A stretch of 10,999 nt of DNA, taken from assembly GCA_038212405.1 (NCBI GenBank), contig JBBQUN010000155.1, positions 1 through 10,999 of the forward strand, written 5' to 3'. Origin of the DNA: JBBQUN01 sp038212405 (lineage in GTDB: Bacteria > Actinomycetota > Acidimicrobiia > Acidimicrobiales > SZUA-35). Position 1 is the first letter of the stretch; every line of letters starts with the position of its first letter. Below are positions 1 through 6,914 of this stretch, piece after piece. The notes beneath the pieces were generated by a model, which had not been told where the DNA came from, made no database searches, and saw only the letters and a list, made by a program, of their open reading frames with translations. The position numbers and the translations under genes are program-made.

Positions 1-36
1 GGTGATGGAATCGTCGGGGGTGTCGTTGTCGTGCAT
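1..36 (-). CDS. 5' end of a divergent gene, product unknown (partial)
   Basis: Read on the minus strand, an ATG at 36-34 opens a frame that stays open to the window edge. It encodes 12 residues, MHDNDTPDDSIT. This acidic, polar start is typical of a cytoplasmic N-terminal tail, and the position, divergent from a PspC-domain kinase, would suit a second PspC-type membrane protein. That function is only an inference from context. No clear Shine-Dalgarno sequence precedes the ATG. With so few codons visible, chance openness cannot be excluded. Confidence 0.35.
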   Translation of the reverse strand, partial: MHDNDTPDDSIT

Positions 37-169
37 GGTTGGAGTATCGATCGGCGTCGGCAGCTGGGGTATCGGGTGGCCTCCCTACTCTTCCCTGAAC
101 GAGCCCTCGATGCACTCAGGGTTTGCCCTGATTTGGTTCGACCGTCCACCGTGCGATCATGGCTTCGTC
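37..169. promoter_or_regulatory. Intergenic region ahead of the kinase operon
   Basis: This 133-bp gap should hold the promoter of the kinase operon and, if the left-edge frame is real, a divergent one. The best plus-strand candidate I see is TTGGTT at 133-138, a 16-bp spacer, and GATCAT at 155-160. That would start transcription close to the ATG at 170. The match is weak, lacking the TAnnnT form seen at other genes in the window. No operator-like palindrome stood out. Confidence 0.3.
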
Positions 170-1426
170 ATGACGCCCGCAACCACCGACCGCTACTGGC
201 AGGTCCCCACGCTCGAACGCCGCGAGCGGATCATTGCCGGCGTCTGCGGCGGTGTTGCGGCCGAACTGGGGATGGCAGTCATTTGGGTACGACTGGGGTT
301 CATCGCCCTCTTCGCTGCCGGTGGGTGGGGTGCACTGTTGTATGCAGTGGTGTGGGGTTGGATGGCGTTCGAGGAATATCGACGGCCCGAGCCGACCGGG
401 CCACGTGTCCCCAAAGCACGGAGCCCTCGCGAACGGATCGTCGGGTTCGCCATTGCGACCCTCGGTCTGTTCGCGCTCCTCGACCAAATGATCGGGCTAC
501 CAAATGCGCTGGTCTGGCCGCTTGGTCTGCTGGGTGTCGGTGTGATCGTCCTCTGGCAGCGAGTCAGCCAGACACCTGCCTCGTCGTCGGGTCGACTGCA
601 GCGCGCCGTACAAACCGTTGGCGGGCTCATGCTCGTTGGTGTTGCGGTGCTCCTGCTCCTCCGACCGCTGTCGGACTGGAATCAGGCATCGGCAGGCCTG
701 GCCGTCGGTGTGGGCCTGGGGCTCGGCCTCCTTGCGCTGCTCGCCCCATGGTGGTGGCGACTCCTCGCCGACCTCGACGCCGAGCGACAGGCTCGGGTCC
801 GCTCCGAAGAACGAGCCGACGTTGCTGCGCACATCCATGACTCGGTCTTGCAAACCCTGTCGCTGATCCAGCGTCACGGCGATGATCCGCCGAAGATGGT
901 GGCGCTCGCCCGTCGGCAGGAGCGAGAGCTGCGCAACTGGCTCGATCCTGATCGTGTCGACCGCGCTGGGGCAAGTGTCCGGGGCCAGCTCGACGTGTTG
1001 ATCACTGACATCGAAGAGCTCCACGGGACGACGATCGACGCGGTCGTCGTCGGCGACTGCCTCGTGGATCCCGGTGTCGACGCGCTTCTTGGTGCCGTGA
1101 GGGAAGCCATCGTCAATGCCGCGAAGCACGCCGGCGTCGACCATATCGACGTGTACGTCGAGGTGCAGCCGGCGCTGATCGAAGCCTTCGTGCGAGACGA
1201 CGGTGTTGGCTTTGACACCACCACGATCGCCGAGGACCGACAAGGCATCCGCCATTCGATCCACCAGCGCATGGAACGAGTCGGTGGTTTCGTTGCCATC
1301 ACCTCCGATCCAGGGCAGGGAACCGAGGTCGAGCTTCGGCTGCCGCGCCGTGGTGAACCGCCGTCTGCCACCGCGAGCGCGACCAAGAATCACCGAGCCA
1401 GCAACCACCTCCCCACCAACCCATGA
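170..1426 (+). CDS. PspC-domain membrane sensor histidine kinase (NarL/LiaS-type)
   Basis: A 418-residue sensor kinase of the HisKA_3/HATPase_c class. It autophosphorylates on histidine and passes the phosphate to the regulator encoded 10 bp downstream. Residues 11-70 form a PspC domain (RIIAGVCGGVAAELG followed by hydrophobic helices). Further membrane helices lie near 88-131, 147-165 and 175-198. The dimerisation and phosphoacceptor segment reads AAHIHDSVLQTL, with the likely phospho-histidine at 223. The ATPase domain has an N box (NAAKHAG, 316-322), a DDGVGFD box (343-349) and a glycine-rich GQGTEVEL end (382-389). The frame is open upstream to base 2, but the extra 56 residues lack domain character, so I place the start at the ATG at 170. 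PspC and Lia-type sensors respond to membrane or cell-envelope stress; the actual signal here is unknown. The sensor has no sizeable extracytoplasmic domain, so it probably senses within the membrane or through a partner. Confidence 0.93.
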   Translation: MTPATTDRYWQVPTLERRERIIAGVCGGVAAELGMAVIWVRLGFIALFAAGGWGALLYAVVWGWMAFEEYRRPEPTGPRVPKARSPRERIVGFAIATLGLFALLDQMIGLPNALVWPLGLLGVGVIVLWQRVSQTPASSSGRLQRAVQTVGGLMLVGVAVLLLLRPLSDWNQASAGLAVGVGLGLGLLALLAPWWWRLLADLDAERQARVRSEERADVAAHIHDSVLQTLSLIQRHGDDPPKMVALARRQERELRNWLDPDRVDRAGASVRGQLDVLITDIEELHGTTIDAVVVGDCLVDPGVDALLGAVREAIVNAAKHAGVDHIDVYVEVQPALIEAFVRDDGVGFDTTTIAEDRQGIRHSIHQRMERVGGFVAITSDPGQGTEVELRLPRRGEPPSATASATKNHRASNHLPTNP

Positions 1427-1439
1427 GGTCACGACCGTG
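1425..1439 (+). promoter_or_regulatory. Ribosome binding site fixing the regulator start
   Basis: GAGG at 1425-1428 overlaps the kinase stop codon (1424-1426) and lies 8 bp before a GTG at 1437. The frame is open further upstream, inside the kinase gene. This Shine-Dalgarno match, together with the usual beginning of a receiver domain, selects GTG 1437 as the start and suggests coupled translation. Confidence 0.7.
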
Positions 1440-2078
1440 AGCTACCAACCGACCGTCGTACTCGTCGATGATCACGATCTGGTACGAGCCGGTGTACGAG
1501 CACAGCTCGGTGATGCCGTCTATGTGATCGGCGAGGCCAGCGATGTCGCCGACGCGGTCGACGTCATTTGTGACCGTCCGCCCGATGTCGTGCTGCTCGA
1601 CGTCCACCTCCCTTCCGGCACGGGCAGCGACGTGATCAAAGCCGTCGTCGCCAGAAACGTCACGACAACGTTCTTGGCCCTGTCGGTCTCCGATGCTCCA
1701 GACGACGTCATCGCCGTCATACGAGCGGGCGCTCGCGGCTATGTCACCAAGTCGATCAAGGGCCCCGAACTGATCGACGCCGTGCGACGAGTCGCCGAGG
1801 GTGATGCCGTCTTTTCCCCACGGCTTGCCGGATTCGTGATCGATGCGTTCTCCTCCGAGGTTCCCGAACCCGCCGACCCCGAACTCGATCGCCTCTCACC
1901 GCGAGAACAAGAAGTGATGCGCCTCCTGGCCCGGGGCTACGCCTACAAAGAAATCGCCCGCAGGCTGTCGATCTCGATCAAGACCGTCGAAACCCACGCC
2001 TCGGCCGTGCTCCGCAAACTTCAGTTGTCGTCACGCCACGAGCTCACCAGCTGGGCAGCCCGCCGTCGCATGCTCTGA
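1437..2078 (+). CDS. NarL/LuxR-family two-component response regulator
   Basis: A 213-residue regulator that receives phosphate from the upstream kinase and binds DNA. The receiver domain spans about residues 5-120: acidic pair D11-D12, phospho-acceptor D55 in VVLLDVHLPSG, switch residue S83 and conserved K105 in GYVTK. After a short linker, the LuxR/GerE helix-turn-helix covers about 148-210 (LSPREQEVMRLLARGYAYKEIA, then the recognition part SISIKTVETHASAVLRKL). All key residues are present and the length is normal for the family. It starts at GTG, 10 bp after the kinase stop, so the two genes form one operon. Targets cannot be read from the window, although the divergent left-edge gene and the operon itself are natural candidates. 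The stop codon lies in a 17-bp tandem duplication. Confidence 0.95.
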   Translation: MSYQPTVVLVDDHDLVRAGVRAQLGDAVYVIGEASDVADAVDVICDRPPDVVLLDVHLPSGTGSDVIKAVVARNVTTTFLALSVSDAPDDVIAVIRAGARGYVTKSIKGPELIDAVRRVAEGDAVFSPRLAGFVIDAFSSEVPEPADPELDRLSPREQEVMRLLARGYAYKEIARRLSISIKTVETHASAVLRKLQLSSRHELTSWAARRRML

Positions 2079-2104
2079 CATTGCACCTGCTCTGACATTG
2101 CACC
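2071..2104. repeat. 17-bp tandem duplication across the regulator stop codon
   Basis: The unit TGCTCTGACATTGCACC occurs twice without a gap, at 2071-2087 and 2088-2104, with identical sequence, and the next three bases (TGC) begin a third copy. The first unit includes the last codons and TGA stop (2076-2078) of the response regulator. The second therefore carries a copied TGA (2093-2095) in another frame. It looks like a recent slippage duplication of the gene end. Confidence 0.9.
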
Positions 2105-2117
2105 TGCTTCGTCGGTG

Positions 2118-2128
2118 GGGCTTCGCCC
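2118..2128 (+). terminator. Weak GC hairpin after the kinase-regulator operon
   Basis: GGGC (2118-2121), a three-base loop TTC, and GCCC (2125-2128) form a small GC-only stem 40 bp after the regulator stop. There is no T-tract behind it. It is the only hairpin here that could mark the end of the operon, and it may mean nothing. Confidence 0.25.
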
Positions 2129-2287
2129 ATCGGGCTTGCCTGCTCGGCGCACGTGAGGCTGGTGGGGAATCAATCACACAGAGTGAATATTCAGGGACTG
2201 GTGTGGCGTTGCGTGGGCGAAATGACGCTTTGAGTGGTTGAAGCTCACGGAAAGAACAAGATTTCTGCCAATCCCACCTCTTTCGCG
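2129..2287. other. Non-coding stretch with a perfect palindrome
   Basis: I see no convincing gene here on either strand. The stretch is more AT-rich than its surroundings. It contains the perfect 10-bp palindrome TGAATATTCA at 2185-2194, which could be a small operator but has no spacing relation that proves it. Its right edge runs into the promoter of the small membrane protein. Confidence 0.4.
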
Positions 2288-2317
2288 TTGACTGGCGACG
2301 AAAATTTCCAGTAGGTT
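2288..2317 (+). promoter_or_regulatory. Sigma-70-type promoter for the small membrane protein
   Basis: TTGACT at 2288-2293, an 18-bp spacer and TAGGTT at 2312-2317 match the actinobacterial vegetative pattern (TTGACn, TAnnnT). Predicted transcription start is near 2324, giving an 80-nt leader before the ATG at 2404. The same TAGGTT box appears ahead of the NudC and VOC genes in this window, which supports it. Confidence 0.65.
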
Positions 2318-2323
2318 GATTTG

Positions 2324-2403
2324 CCTACCACCTCGGTGGTGGCTCGGCATATGAGAGTGTGCCGGGGTCCTTGGCGGGACTCCGTAAGAAGCGAAAGGTA
2401 TGC
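2324..2403 (+). ncRNA. Structured 5' leader with three successive hairpins
   Basis: From the predicted transcription start to the ATG, three stems follow one another. ACCACC/GGTGGT lies at 2327-2340 (6 bp, perfect). GGCATA/TGTGCC at 2346-2363 is 6 bp with one G-U pair and loop TGAGAG. GGGGTCC/GGACTCC at 2364-2383 is 7 bp with one G-U pair and loop TTGGCG. The second and third are directly adjacent and could stack. A competing stem, GTAGG (2311-2315) with CCTAC (2324-2328), would only form in a longer transcript. An open linker with the ribosome binding site follows. I compared it by eye with common riboswitch classes (TPP, SAM, glycine, c-di-GMP, c-di-AMP, fluoride, ZTP) and recognised none. 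It may be a cis-regulatory RNA, a small RNA, or simply a stable leader. Confidence 0.4.
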
Positions 2404-2406
2404 ATG
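2393..2406 (+). promoter_or_regulatory. Ribosome binding site of the small membrane protein
   Basis: GAAAGG at 2393-2398 lies 5 bp before the ATG at 2404, just after the last leader hairpin. It picks this ATG over the longer open frame that begins upstream at 2359 within the hairpin region. Confidence 0.65.
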
Positions 2407-2586
2407 ACCAGCTCGATCGCACCTCTGGCTGAGCAACCCGAAACCGTCGAACCCCGCAACGCCACTGGCCCTGCAACATCTCGCACGAGCGGCCCCGCCC
2501 GAGGGATCGCCGTTGGAGCAGTGTTGAGCGCCCCGATGTGGATCGGCATCGTGTACCTGCTTCGCTTGCTCAGCCAGTCCTTCTGA
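2404..2586 (+). CDS. Small single-helix membrane protein, function unknown
   Basis: A 60-residue protein that I do not recognise. The first 30 or so residues are polar and probably disordered (rich in S, T, P, E, A). Residues about 32-58 form one hydrophobic helix (GIAVGAVLSAPMWIGIVYLL) and the chain ends RLLSQSF, so it is likely a C-terminally anchored or single-pass membrane peptide. The call rests on a good promoter, a structured leader, a well-placed GAAAGG and a hydrophobic pattern unlikely to arise by chance. The gene stands alone: the next gene is convergent, 22 bp away. It could be a membrane-stress peptide or a small regulator of a membrane complex, but nothing in the sequence decides this. 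Confidence 0.7.
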   Translation: MTSSIAPLAEQPETVEPRNATGPATSRTSGPARGIAVGAVLSAPMWIGIVYLLRLLSQSF

Positions 2587-2619
2587 ACGCCACCGTTCCG
2601 ACCCGCGTTCAGAACGGTG
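2585..2619. terminator. Inverted repeats between convergent genes
   Basis: CACCGTTC (2591-2598) and GAACGGTG (2612-2619) are perfect 8-bp complements around a 13-base loop. GAACGC (2585-2590) and GCGTTC (2605-2610) form an alternative 6-bp stem. The structure spans the 22-bp gap between two convergent genes and covers both stop codons, so it could end transcripts from both sides. No T-tract follows on either strand, so it is not a classical intrinsic terminator. Confidence 0.45.
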
Positions 2620-4306
2620 ACGGACGTCCTTCATCGGGGTAAGGGAACCAGCGCAGCGACTCGAAGTCGGCCGTGGTCGTTGGCATCCCCTGCGTTGGCC
2701 TGGGCTGGCAACGGGCGTTGTCGAGTTCGGCTCGAGCGCTCGCTGCGTAGAGCGAGAGGTCGAGATCGGGCAGGTGGCGTCGGCGATCCGGATAGGTCAT
2801 GGCGCCGGTGCCGTAGTCGATCTCGCGGAGCGACATGATGGGCGACAGCTGGTCGGCATCGCGGTGACGCCACAACCCGGTGTCGGGAGCGAAGGTGTAG
2901 CAGCCAAGCAGCGACGCCCCCTCGGTCGCAACCAGGCGAACCGCTTCGATGAGGTAGTCGAAGGTCTCCTCGTCGATGAAGTAGTTGAAGTTCACCCTGA
3001 CCCACCCGGGTTTGATGCCTTCGCAGCCACCCGTGATCTCTCGTTCGAACGCAAGTGAGCGGCCGATGTCGATGCCAAGGAGGCGGTGTCCGTAAGGCCC
3101 GGCACACGAACAGCCGCCGCGGGCTTGGATACCGAACAGATCGTTGAGGACCGCAACCACGAAGTTGTGGTGGAGGTATTGCTCGCCGAACTTGATCACG
3201 AACGAAACGATCGAGAGCCGCTCGGCGTCGTGACTGCCGAGAATCTCGATATTGGGTGTGGCGTCCCAGGCGCTGATGGCCCGACTGACGAACGATTCCT
3301 CGCGGCGGCGGATTTCATCGACTCCCACCGCTGCCTTGAGCTGGAACACGAGCCCGGCGCGAATGGACTCGACGATGGCCGGGGTTCCCCCTTCTTCTCG
3401 GTGGCTGATGTCGCTCAGGTAATCGTGCTTCTCGGGATTGACATAGGCCACCGTGCCGCCGCCAGGCACGACCGGTACTCGATTGTCGAAGAGGGATCGC
3501 TTGGCGATGAGGATGCCCGGTGTCCCTGGTCCGCCGATGAGCTTGTGGGCGGAGAGGAACACCGCGTCGTAGCCGGTGGCCGAGTCGGCCGGGCCCATGT
3601 CGATGTCGACGTAGGGGGCTGCTGCGGCGAAATCCCAGAAGGCCAGCGCCCCATGTTCGTGCAGCGTGGCCGATACCGCTGCAGTGTCGGTGATGATGCC
3701 GGTGACGTTCGAAGCGGCCGAAAACGATCCGATCTTGATCGGGCGGTCGGCGTAGCGTTCGAGTTCGTTGCTGAGGTGGACGAGGTCGACATGGCCGTCC
3801 GCGGACTCGGCGATCGTCACCACATCGGCAATCGACTCACGCCATGGAACCTCGTTCGAGTGATGCTCGAACGGGCCGATGAAGACGACCGGTCGCTGAT
3901 CGGCAGGGATCGAATCGGTGACATGCCAGCGGTCATCGAAGTTCGACGGCACCCGCAATCCGAGGACGCCGATCAACTTGTCGATGGCATAGGTCGAGCC
4001 GCTGCCACAGAACAACACCACGTGGTCCTGAGTGGCGCCGGTGCACTCAGCGATGATCGCCCGTGCTTCCTCGCGGTAGCGCGAGGTTTGGAGCCCGGTA
4101 CCCGACGACTCGGTGTGGGTGTTGGCGTAGAGGGGAAGTACGGCCGAGCGGATGTAGTCCTCGATGAACTGGAGCGAACGGCCCGACGCGGTGTAGTCCG
4201 CATACACGACCGGTCGCAGCCCGAATGGACCCTCGACGACATCGTTGCCTCCGATCACTGATCCCCGAATGGTCTCGATCAGCGTCTGGAGCTGTTGTGA
4301 TGTCAT
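2609..4306 (-). CDS. Class V aminotransferase-fold PLP enzyme, cysteine desulfurase-like
   Basis: A 565-residue PLP-dependent enzyme of the aminotransferase class V fold, related to SufS/NifS cysteine desulfurases. Visible cofactor features are EHHSNEVPW (H148/H149 region, stacking on PLP), D225 in LAFWDFAAAA (pyridine contact) and the Schiff-base K255 in FLSAHKLIGGPGT. Where SufS-type enzymes carry their catalytic cysteine loop, this protein has RGGCSCAGPYGHRLL, with C399 and C401. The chain is about 150 residues longer than SufS. The extra part includes a C-terminal region after about residue 465 without recognisable motifs. The start ATG at 4306 is chosen because the open extension upstream is low-complexity and a TATCGT box sits 6 bp before it. 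There are no sulfur-assembly genes nearby, so a role in Fe-S assembly is not supported. The substrate is unknown; sulfur transfer from a cysteine-like compound is an inference. Confidence 0.88.
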   Translation of the reverse strand: MTSQQLQTLIETIRGSVIGGNDVVEGPFGLRPVVYADYTASGRSLQFIEDYIRSAVLPLYANTHTESSGTGLQTSRYREEARAIIAECTGATQDHVVLFCGSGSTYAIDKLIGVLGLRVPSNFDDRWHVTDSIPADQRPVVFIGPFEHHSNEVPWRESIADVVTIAESADGHVDLVHLSNELERYADRPIKIGSFSAASNVTGIITDTAAVSATLHEHGALAFWDFAAAAPYVDIDMGPADSATGYDAVFLSAHKLIGGPGTPGILIAKRSLFDNRVPVVPGGGTVAYVNPEKHDYLSDISHREEGGTPAIVESIRAGLVFQLKAAVGVDEIRRREESFVSRAISAWDATPNIEILGSHDAERLSIVSFVIKFGEQYLHHNFVVAVLNDLFGIQARGGCSCAGPYGHRLLGIDIGRSLAFEREITGGCEGIKPGWVRVNFNYFIDEETFDYLIEAVRLVATEGASLLGCYTFAPDTGLWRHRDADQLSPIMSLREIDYGTGAMTYPDRRRHLPDLDLSLYAASARAELDNARCQPRPTQGMPTTTADFESLRWFPYPDEGRPSPF

Positions 4307-4366
4307 CGGGCCACGATACCGCTCGGCACTTGGCGGTCTTCGGGGTGCTGCTCTAGGTTCAGCGCC
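4307..4366. promoter_or_regulatory. Compact divergent promoters, aminotransferase and nudC
   Basis: Both genes are served by only 60 bp. On the plus strand, TTGGCG (4330-4335), an 18-bp spacer and TAGGTT (4354-4359) lie 7 bp before the GTG at 4367. On the minus strand, TATCGT (plus positions 4313-4318) lies 6 bp before the ATG at 4306, with only a poor -35. Both spacings place the transcription start at or next to the start codon, so both mRNAs are predicted to be leaderless. The two promoters overlap and may compete. Confidence 0.6.
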
Positions 4367-5185
4367 GTGTTCGTTCCCCGTGTGAGTCTGCCTGAGCATC
4401 TACCCGCCCTCGACGCCCAGTGGTACGTCATCGACCAGCGCCAACAGGTGCTCGTTGTCGACGGTGCCATTCCCGTCGCCTCCGAGTCGCCAGCGTCAGG
4501 GTCGACGCATCTCCTCGGACTCGACAACGGCGTGCCCGTGTACGTCGTCGCCGGAGGAAAGTACCCCGACATCCACGAGGACTACGCCGAGTCCGCCAGC
4601 TGGGTGAATCTGCGATCGCTCTTCGGCGCCATCCCCGACGAGCAGTGGGCGATGGCCGGCCGGGCCGCGCAGGTGTTGACCTGGGAGCGCGACCATCAGT
4701 TCTGTGGTCGATGTGGGACCAAGAACGAACCGCACCCGATCGACCGGGCCCAGCAGTGCCCGAAGTGTGAGATGCAGGCCTACCCCCGGCTCACTCCAGC
4801 GGTGATCATGCTGGTCGAACGCGACGACGGCAAGGCACTGTTGGCTTGGGGCGCCAGGTTCCCCGGACGGTTCTTCAGCGCACTGGCCGGATTCGTCGAA
4901 CCGGGTGAGAGCCTCGAAGAGTGCGTTGCCCGAGAGGTACGCGAAGAAGTCGGTATCGAAGTGAGCGACATCAGCTACTTCGGCAGCCAGCCGTGGCCGT
5001 TCCCTCACTCGGTGATGATCGGGTTCACTGCCCGCTACGCCGGTGGCGACCTCGTCATCCAGGAAGAAGAGATCGTCGAGGCTGGGTGGTACTCGCCCGA
5101 CGAGCTGCCGCCAGCGCCTCGCGGTGGACTCTCGATTGCCGGCTGGCTGATCGAGGATTGGATCAACCGCACCACGAGCAGCTGA
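4367..5185 (+). CDS. nudC: NudC-type NAD(H) pyrophosphatase (Nudix, zinc ribbon)
   Basis: A 272-residue Nudix hydrolase that splits NAD(H) into NMN(H) and AMP. Family members also remove NAD caps from RNA. Domains in order: a variable N-terminal domain (1-105), a zinc ribbon with C113, C116, C131 and C134, then the Nudix domain from about 143. The Nudix box is complete (GFVEPGESLEECVAREVREE and VGI, 175-197). The family-defining motif SQPWPFPHS stands at 207-215; it separates NudC from other Nudix enzymes. Length is close to E. coli NudC (257). The start is GTG 4367, immediately after a TAGGTT box, so the transcript is probably leaderless; no Shine-Dalgarno sequence is present. It lies divergent to the class V enzyme and convergent with the zinc-ribbon gene. 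I see no missing catalytic residue. Confidence 0.95.
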   Translation: MFVPRVSLPEHLPALDAQWYVIDQRQQVLVVDGAIPVASESPASGSTHLLGLDNGVPVYVVAGGKYPDIHEDYAESASWVNLRSLFGAIPDEQWAMAGRAAQVLTWERDHQFCGRCGTKNEPHPIDRAQQCPKCEMQAYPRLTPAVIMLVERDDGKALLAWGARFPGRFFSALAGFVEPGESLEECVAREVREEVGIEVSDISYFGSQPWPFPHSVMIGFTARYAGGDLVIQEEEIVEAGWYSPDELPPAPRGGLSIAGWLIEDWINRTTSS

Positions 5186-5199
5186 ACCTGCGCGGCGTT

Positions 5200-5264
5200 C
5201 TCGAGCGCTCAGTGGTCGATGCAGCTCAGTGCTCGATGCAGCTCAGTGCTCGATGCAGCTCAGT
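5200..5264. repeat. 17-bp tandem repeat at the zinc-ribbon stop codon
   Basis: The unit CGATGCAGCTCAGTGCT is present at 5217-5233 and 5234-5250 (identical), then 14 of 17 bases at 5251-5264. A degenerate copy precedes at 5200-5216. Each unit holds TCA, the complement of a TGA stop. The TGA triplets, read on the minus strand at 5262, 5245, 5228 and 5211, are spaced 17 bp apart and so fall in all three frames. The first is the real stop of the minus-strand gene. The array fills most of the gap between the convergent nudC and zinc-ribbon genes. Confidence 0.9.
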
Positions 5265-5517
5265 CGTCCTTCAAGGCGACGGCGTTTGGCGTCACGTTCA
5301 ACTTCGGCTCGTACTCGACCGAGGCTCGTTCGATCTGGGCGTTGCCCTGAGAGGACCGAAGCTCGGCCCGACAGGTGGAACAGGGACCGTAGAACCGCTC
5401 GGTCACCTCGGATTGGCAACGTGGACACACCACCGTGAGGTCGGCGGGCACGCTCGCAAAATCAGCCGTTGCGCCGGCCAGTGAGAATTGGTCGTCGTTC
5501 ACGTTGTTGGGAGCCAC
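5260..5517 (-). CDS. Small zinc-ribbon protein, function unknown
   Basis: An 85-residue protein starting at GTG 5517. Residues 31-49 read CPRCQSEVTERFYGPCSTCR, a four-cysteine zinc ribbon with C31, C34, C46 and C49. A charged tail follows, ending in YEPKLNVTPNAVALKDD. The sharp motif RFYGPC and the tail look conserved rather than random, and I recall similar short actinobacterial proteins, but I know of no assigned function. The frame is open up to 5667, across the start of the ABC gene. I prefer GTG 5517 because TACGAT (plus positions 5524-5529) lies 6 bp upstream, the same spacing as other starts here. GTG 5502 is the alternative. The protein could bind nucleic acid or a protein partner; neither is shown. 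It is divergent from the ABC ATPase and convergent with nudC. Confidence 0.75.
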   Translation of the reverse strand: MAPNNVNDDQFSLAGATADFASVPADLTVVCPRCQSEVTERFYGPCSTCRAELRSSQGNAQIERASVEYEPKLNVTPNAVALKDD

Positions 5518-5523
5518 CGCTTC

Positions 5524-5529
5524 ATCGTA
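5524..5529 (-). promoter_or_regulatory. Candidate -10 box of the zinc-ribbon gene
   Basis: Read on the minus strand, TACGAT fits TAnnnT and ends 6 bp before the GTG at 5517, predicting a leaderless transcript. No convincing -35 lies 16-18 bp upstream of it. Confidence 0.4.
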
Positions 5530-5594
5530 GGGGTCCTGGTGGCCTCCGGCGGTTCGTTGTTTGGTTGGTCGAGCGGTGAGACGCGGCTCACTGC

Positions 5595-5600
5595 TAGCGT
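5595..5600 (+). promoter_or_regulatory. Candidate -10 box of the ABC ATPase gene
   Basis: TAGCGT fits TAnnnT and would start transcription near 5607, leaving a leader of about 29 nt. The -35 region is poor. A weak GGA (5628-5630) lies 5 bp before the ATG at 5636. Confidence 0.35.
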
Positions 5601-5635
5601 CTCCGTCGGTTCGTCCCTCTCCAGAATGGAATGCC

Positions 5636-6824
<1,189 letters not shown>

Positions 6825-6826
<2 letters not shown>

Positions 6827-6872
6827 GCGCGTGCGTGTTCGAGCGCGTGCGTGATCGAGCGCGTGCGTGACA
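6825..6872. repeat. 16-bp tandem repeat at the ABC ATPase stop codon
   Basis: Three units based on GAGCGCGTGCGTGATC lie at 6825-6840, 6841-6856 and 6857-6872. They differ only in the last three or so bases. The array starts inside the stop codon (TGA 6824-6826). The last coding bases (GCGCTGCGTGATTGAGC) resemble one more diverged unit, so the array looks like a duplication of the gene end. Further TGA triplets at 6852 and 6868 fall in the other two frames. Confidence 0.9.
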
Positions 6873-6902
6873 GGTCTGTACGACGGAACGCCTGGGCGCG
6901 GC

Positions 6903-6908
6903 TAGGTT
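6903..6908 (+). promoter_or_regulatory. Candidate -10 box of the VOC gene, leaderless
   Basis: TAGGTT lies 6 bp before the ATG at 6915 and is identical to the boxes of nudC and the small membrane protein. The -35 is less clear; ACGAC near 6880-6884 is the best candidate. Predicted transcription start coincides with the ATG, and no Shine-Dalgarno sequence is present. Confidence 0.5.
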
Positions 6909-6914
6909 TGGCGA

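Noticed and set aside
2..169. N-terminal extension of the histidine kinase to a GTG at base 2 or ATG at base 5
   Set aside because: The 56 extra residues lack domain character, the frame runs across the likely divergent promoter, and ATG 170 directly precedes the normal beginning of a PspC domain.
497..1432. 311-codon open frame on the minus strand opposite the kinase
   Set aside because: It is antisense to a clear kinase and lacks any motif; long antisense frames are expected in GC-rich coding DNA.
2245..2634. Minus-strand open frame across the small membrane gene and its leader
   Set aside because: No domain, no ribosome site, and it runs antisense to a gene with a good promoter, ribosome site and membrane helix.
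3086..4261. 391-codon open frame on the plus strand opposite the class V enzyme
   Set aside because: The minus strand holds all PLP motifs. The plus-strand product is rich in D, V, G and R, as expected of the complement of GC-biased codons, and has no recognisable domain.
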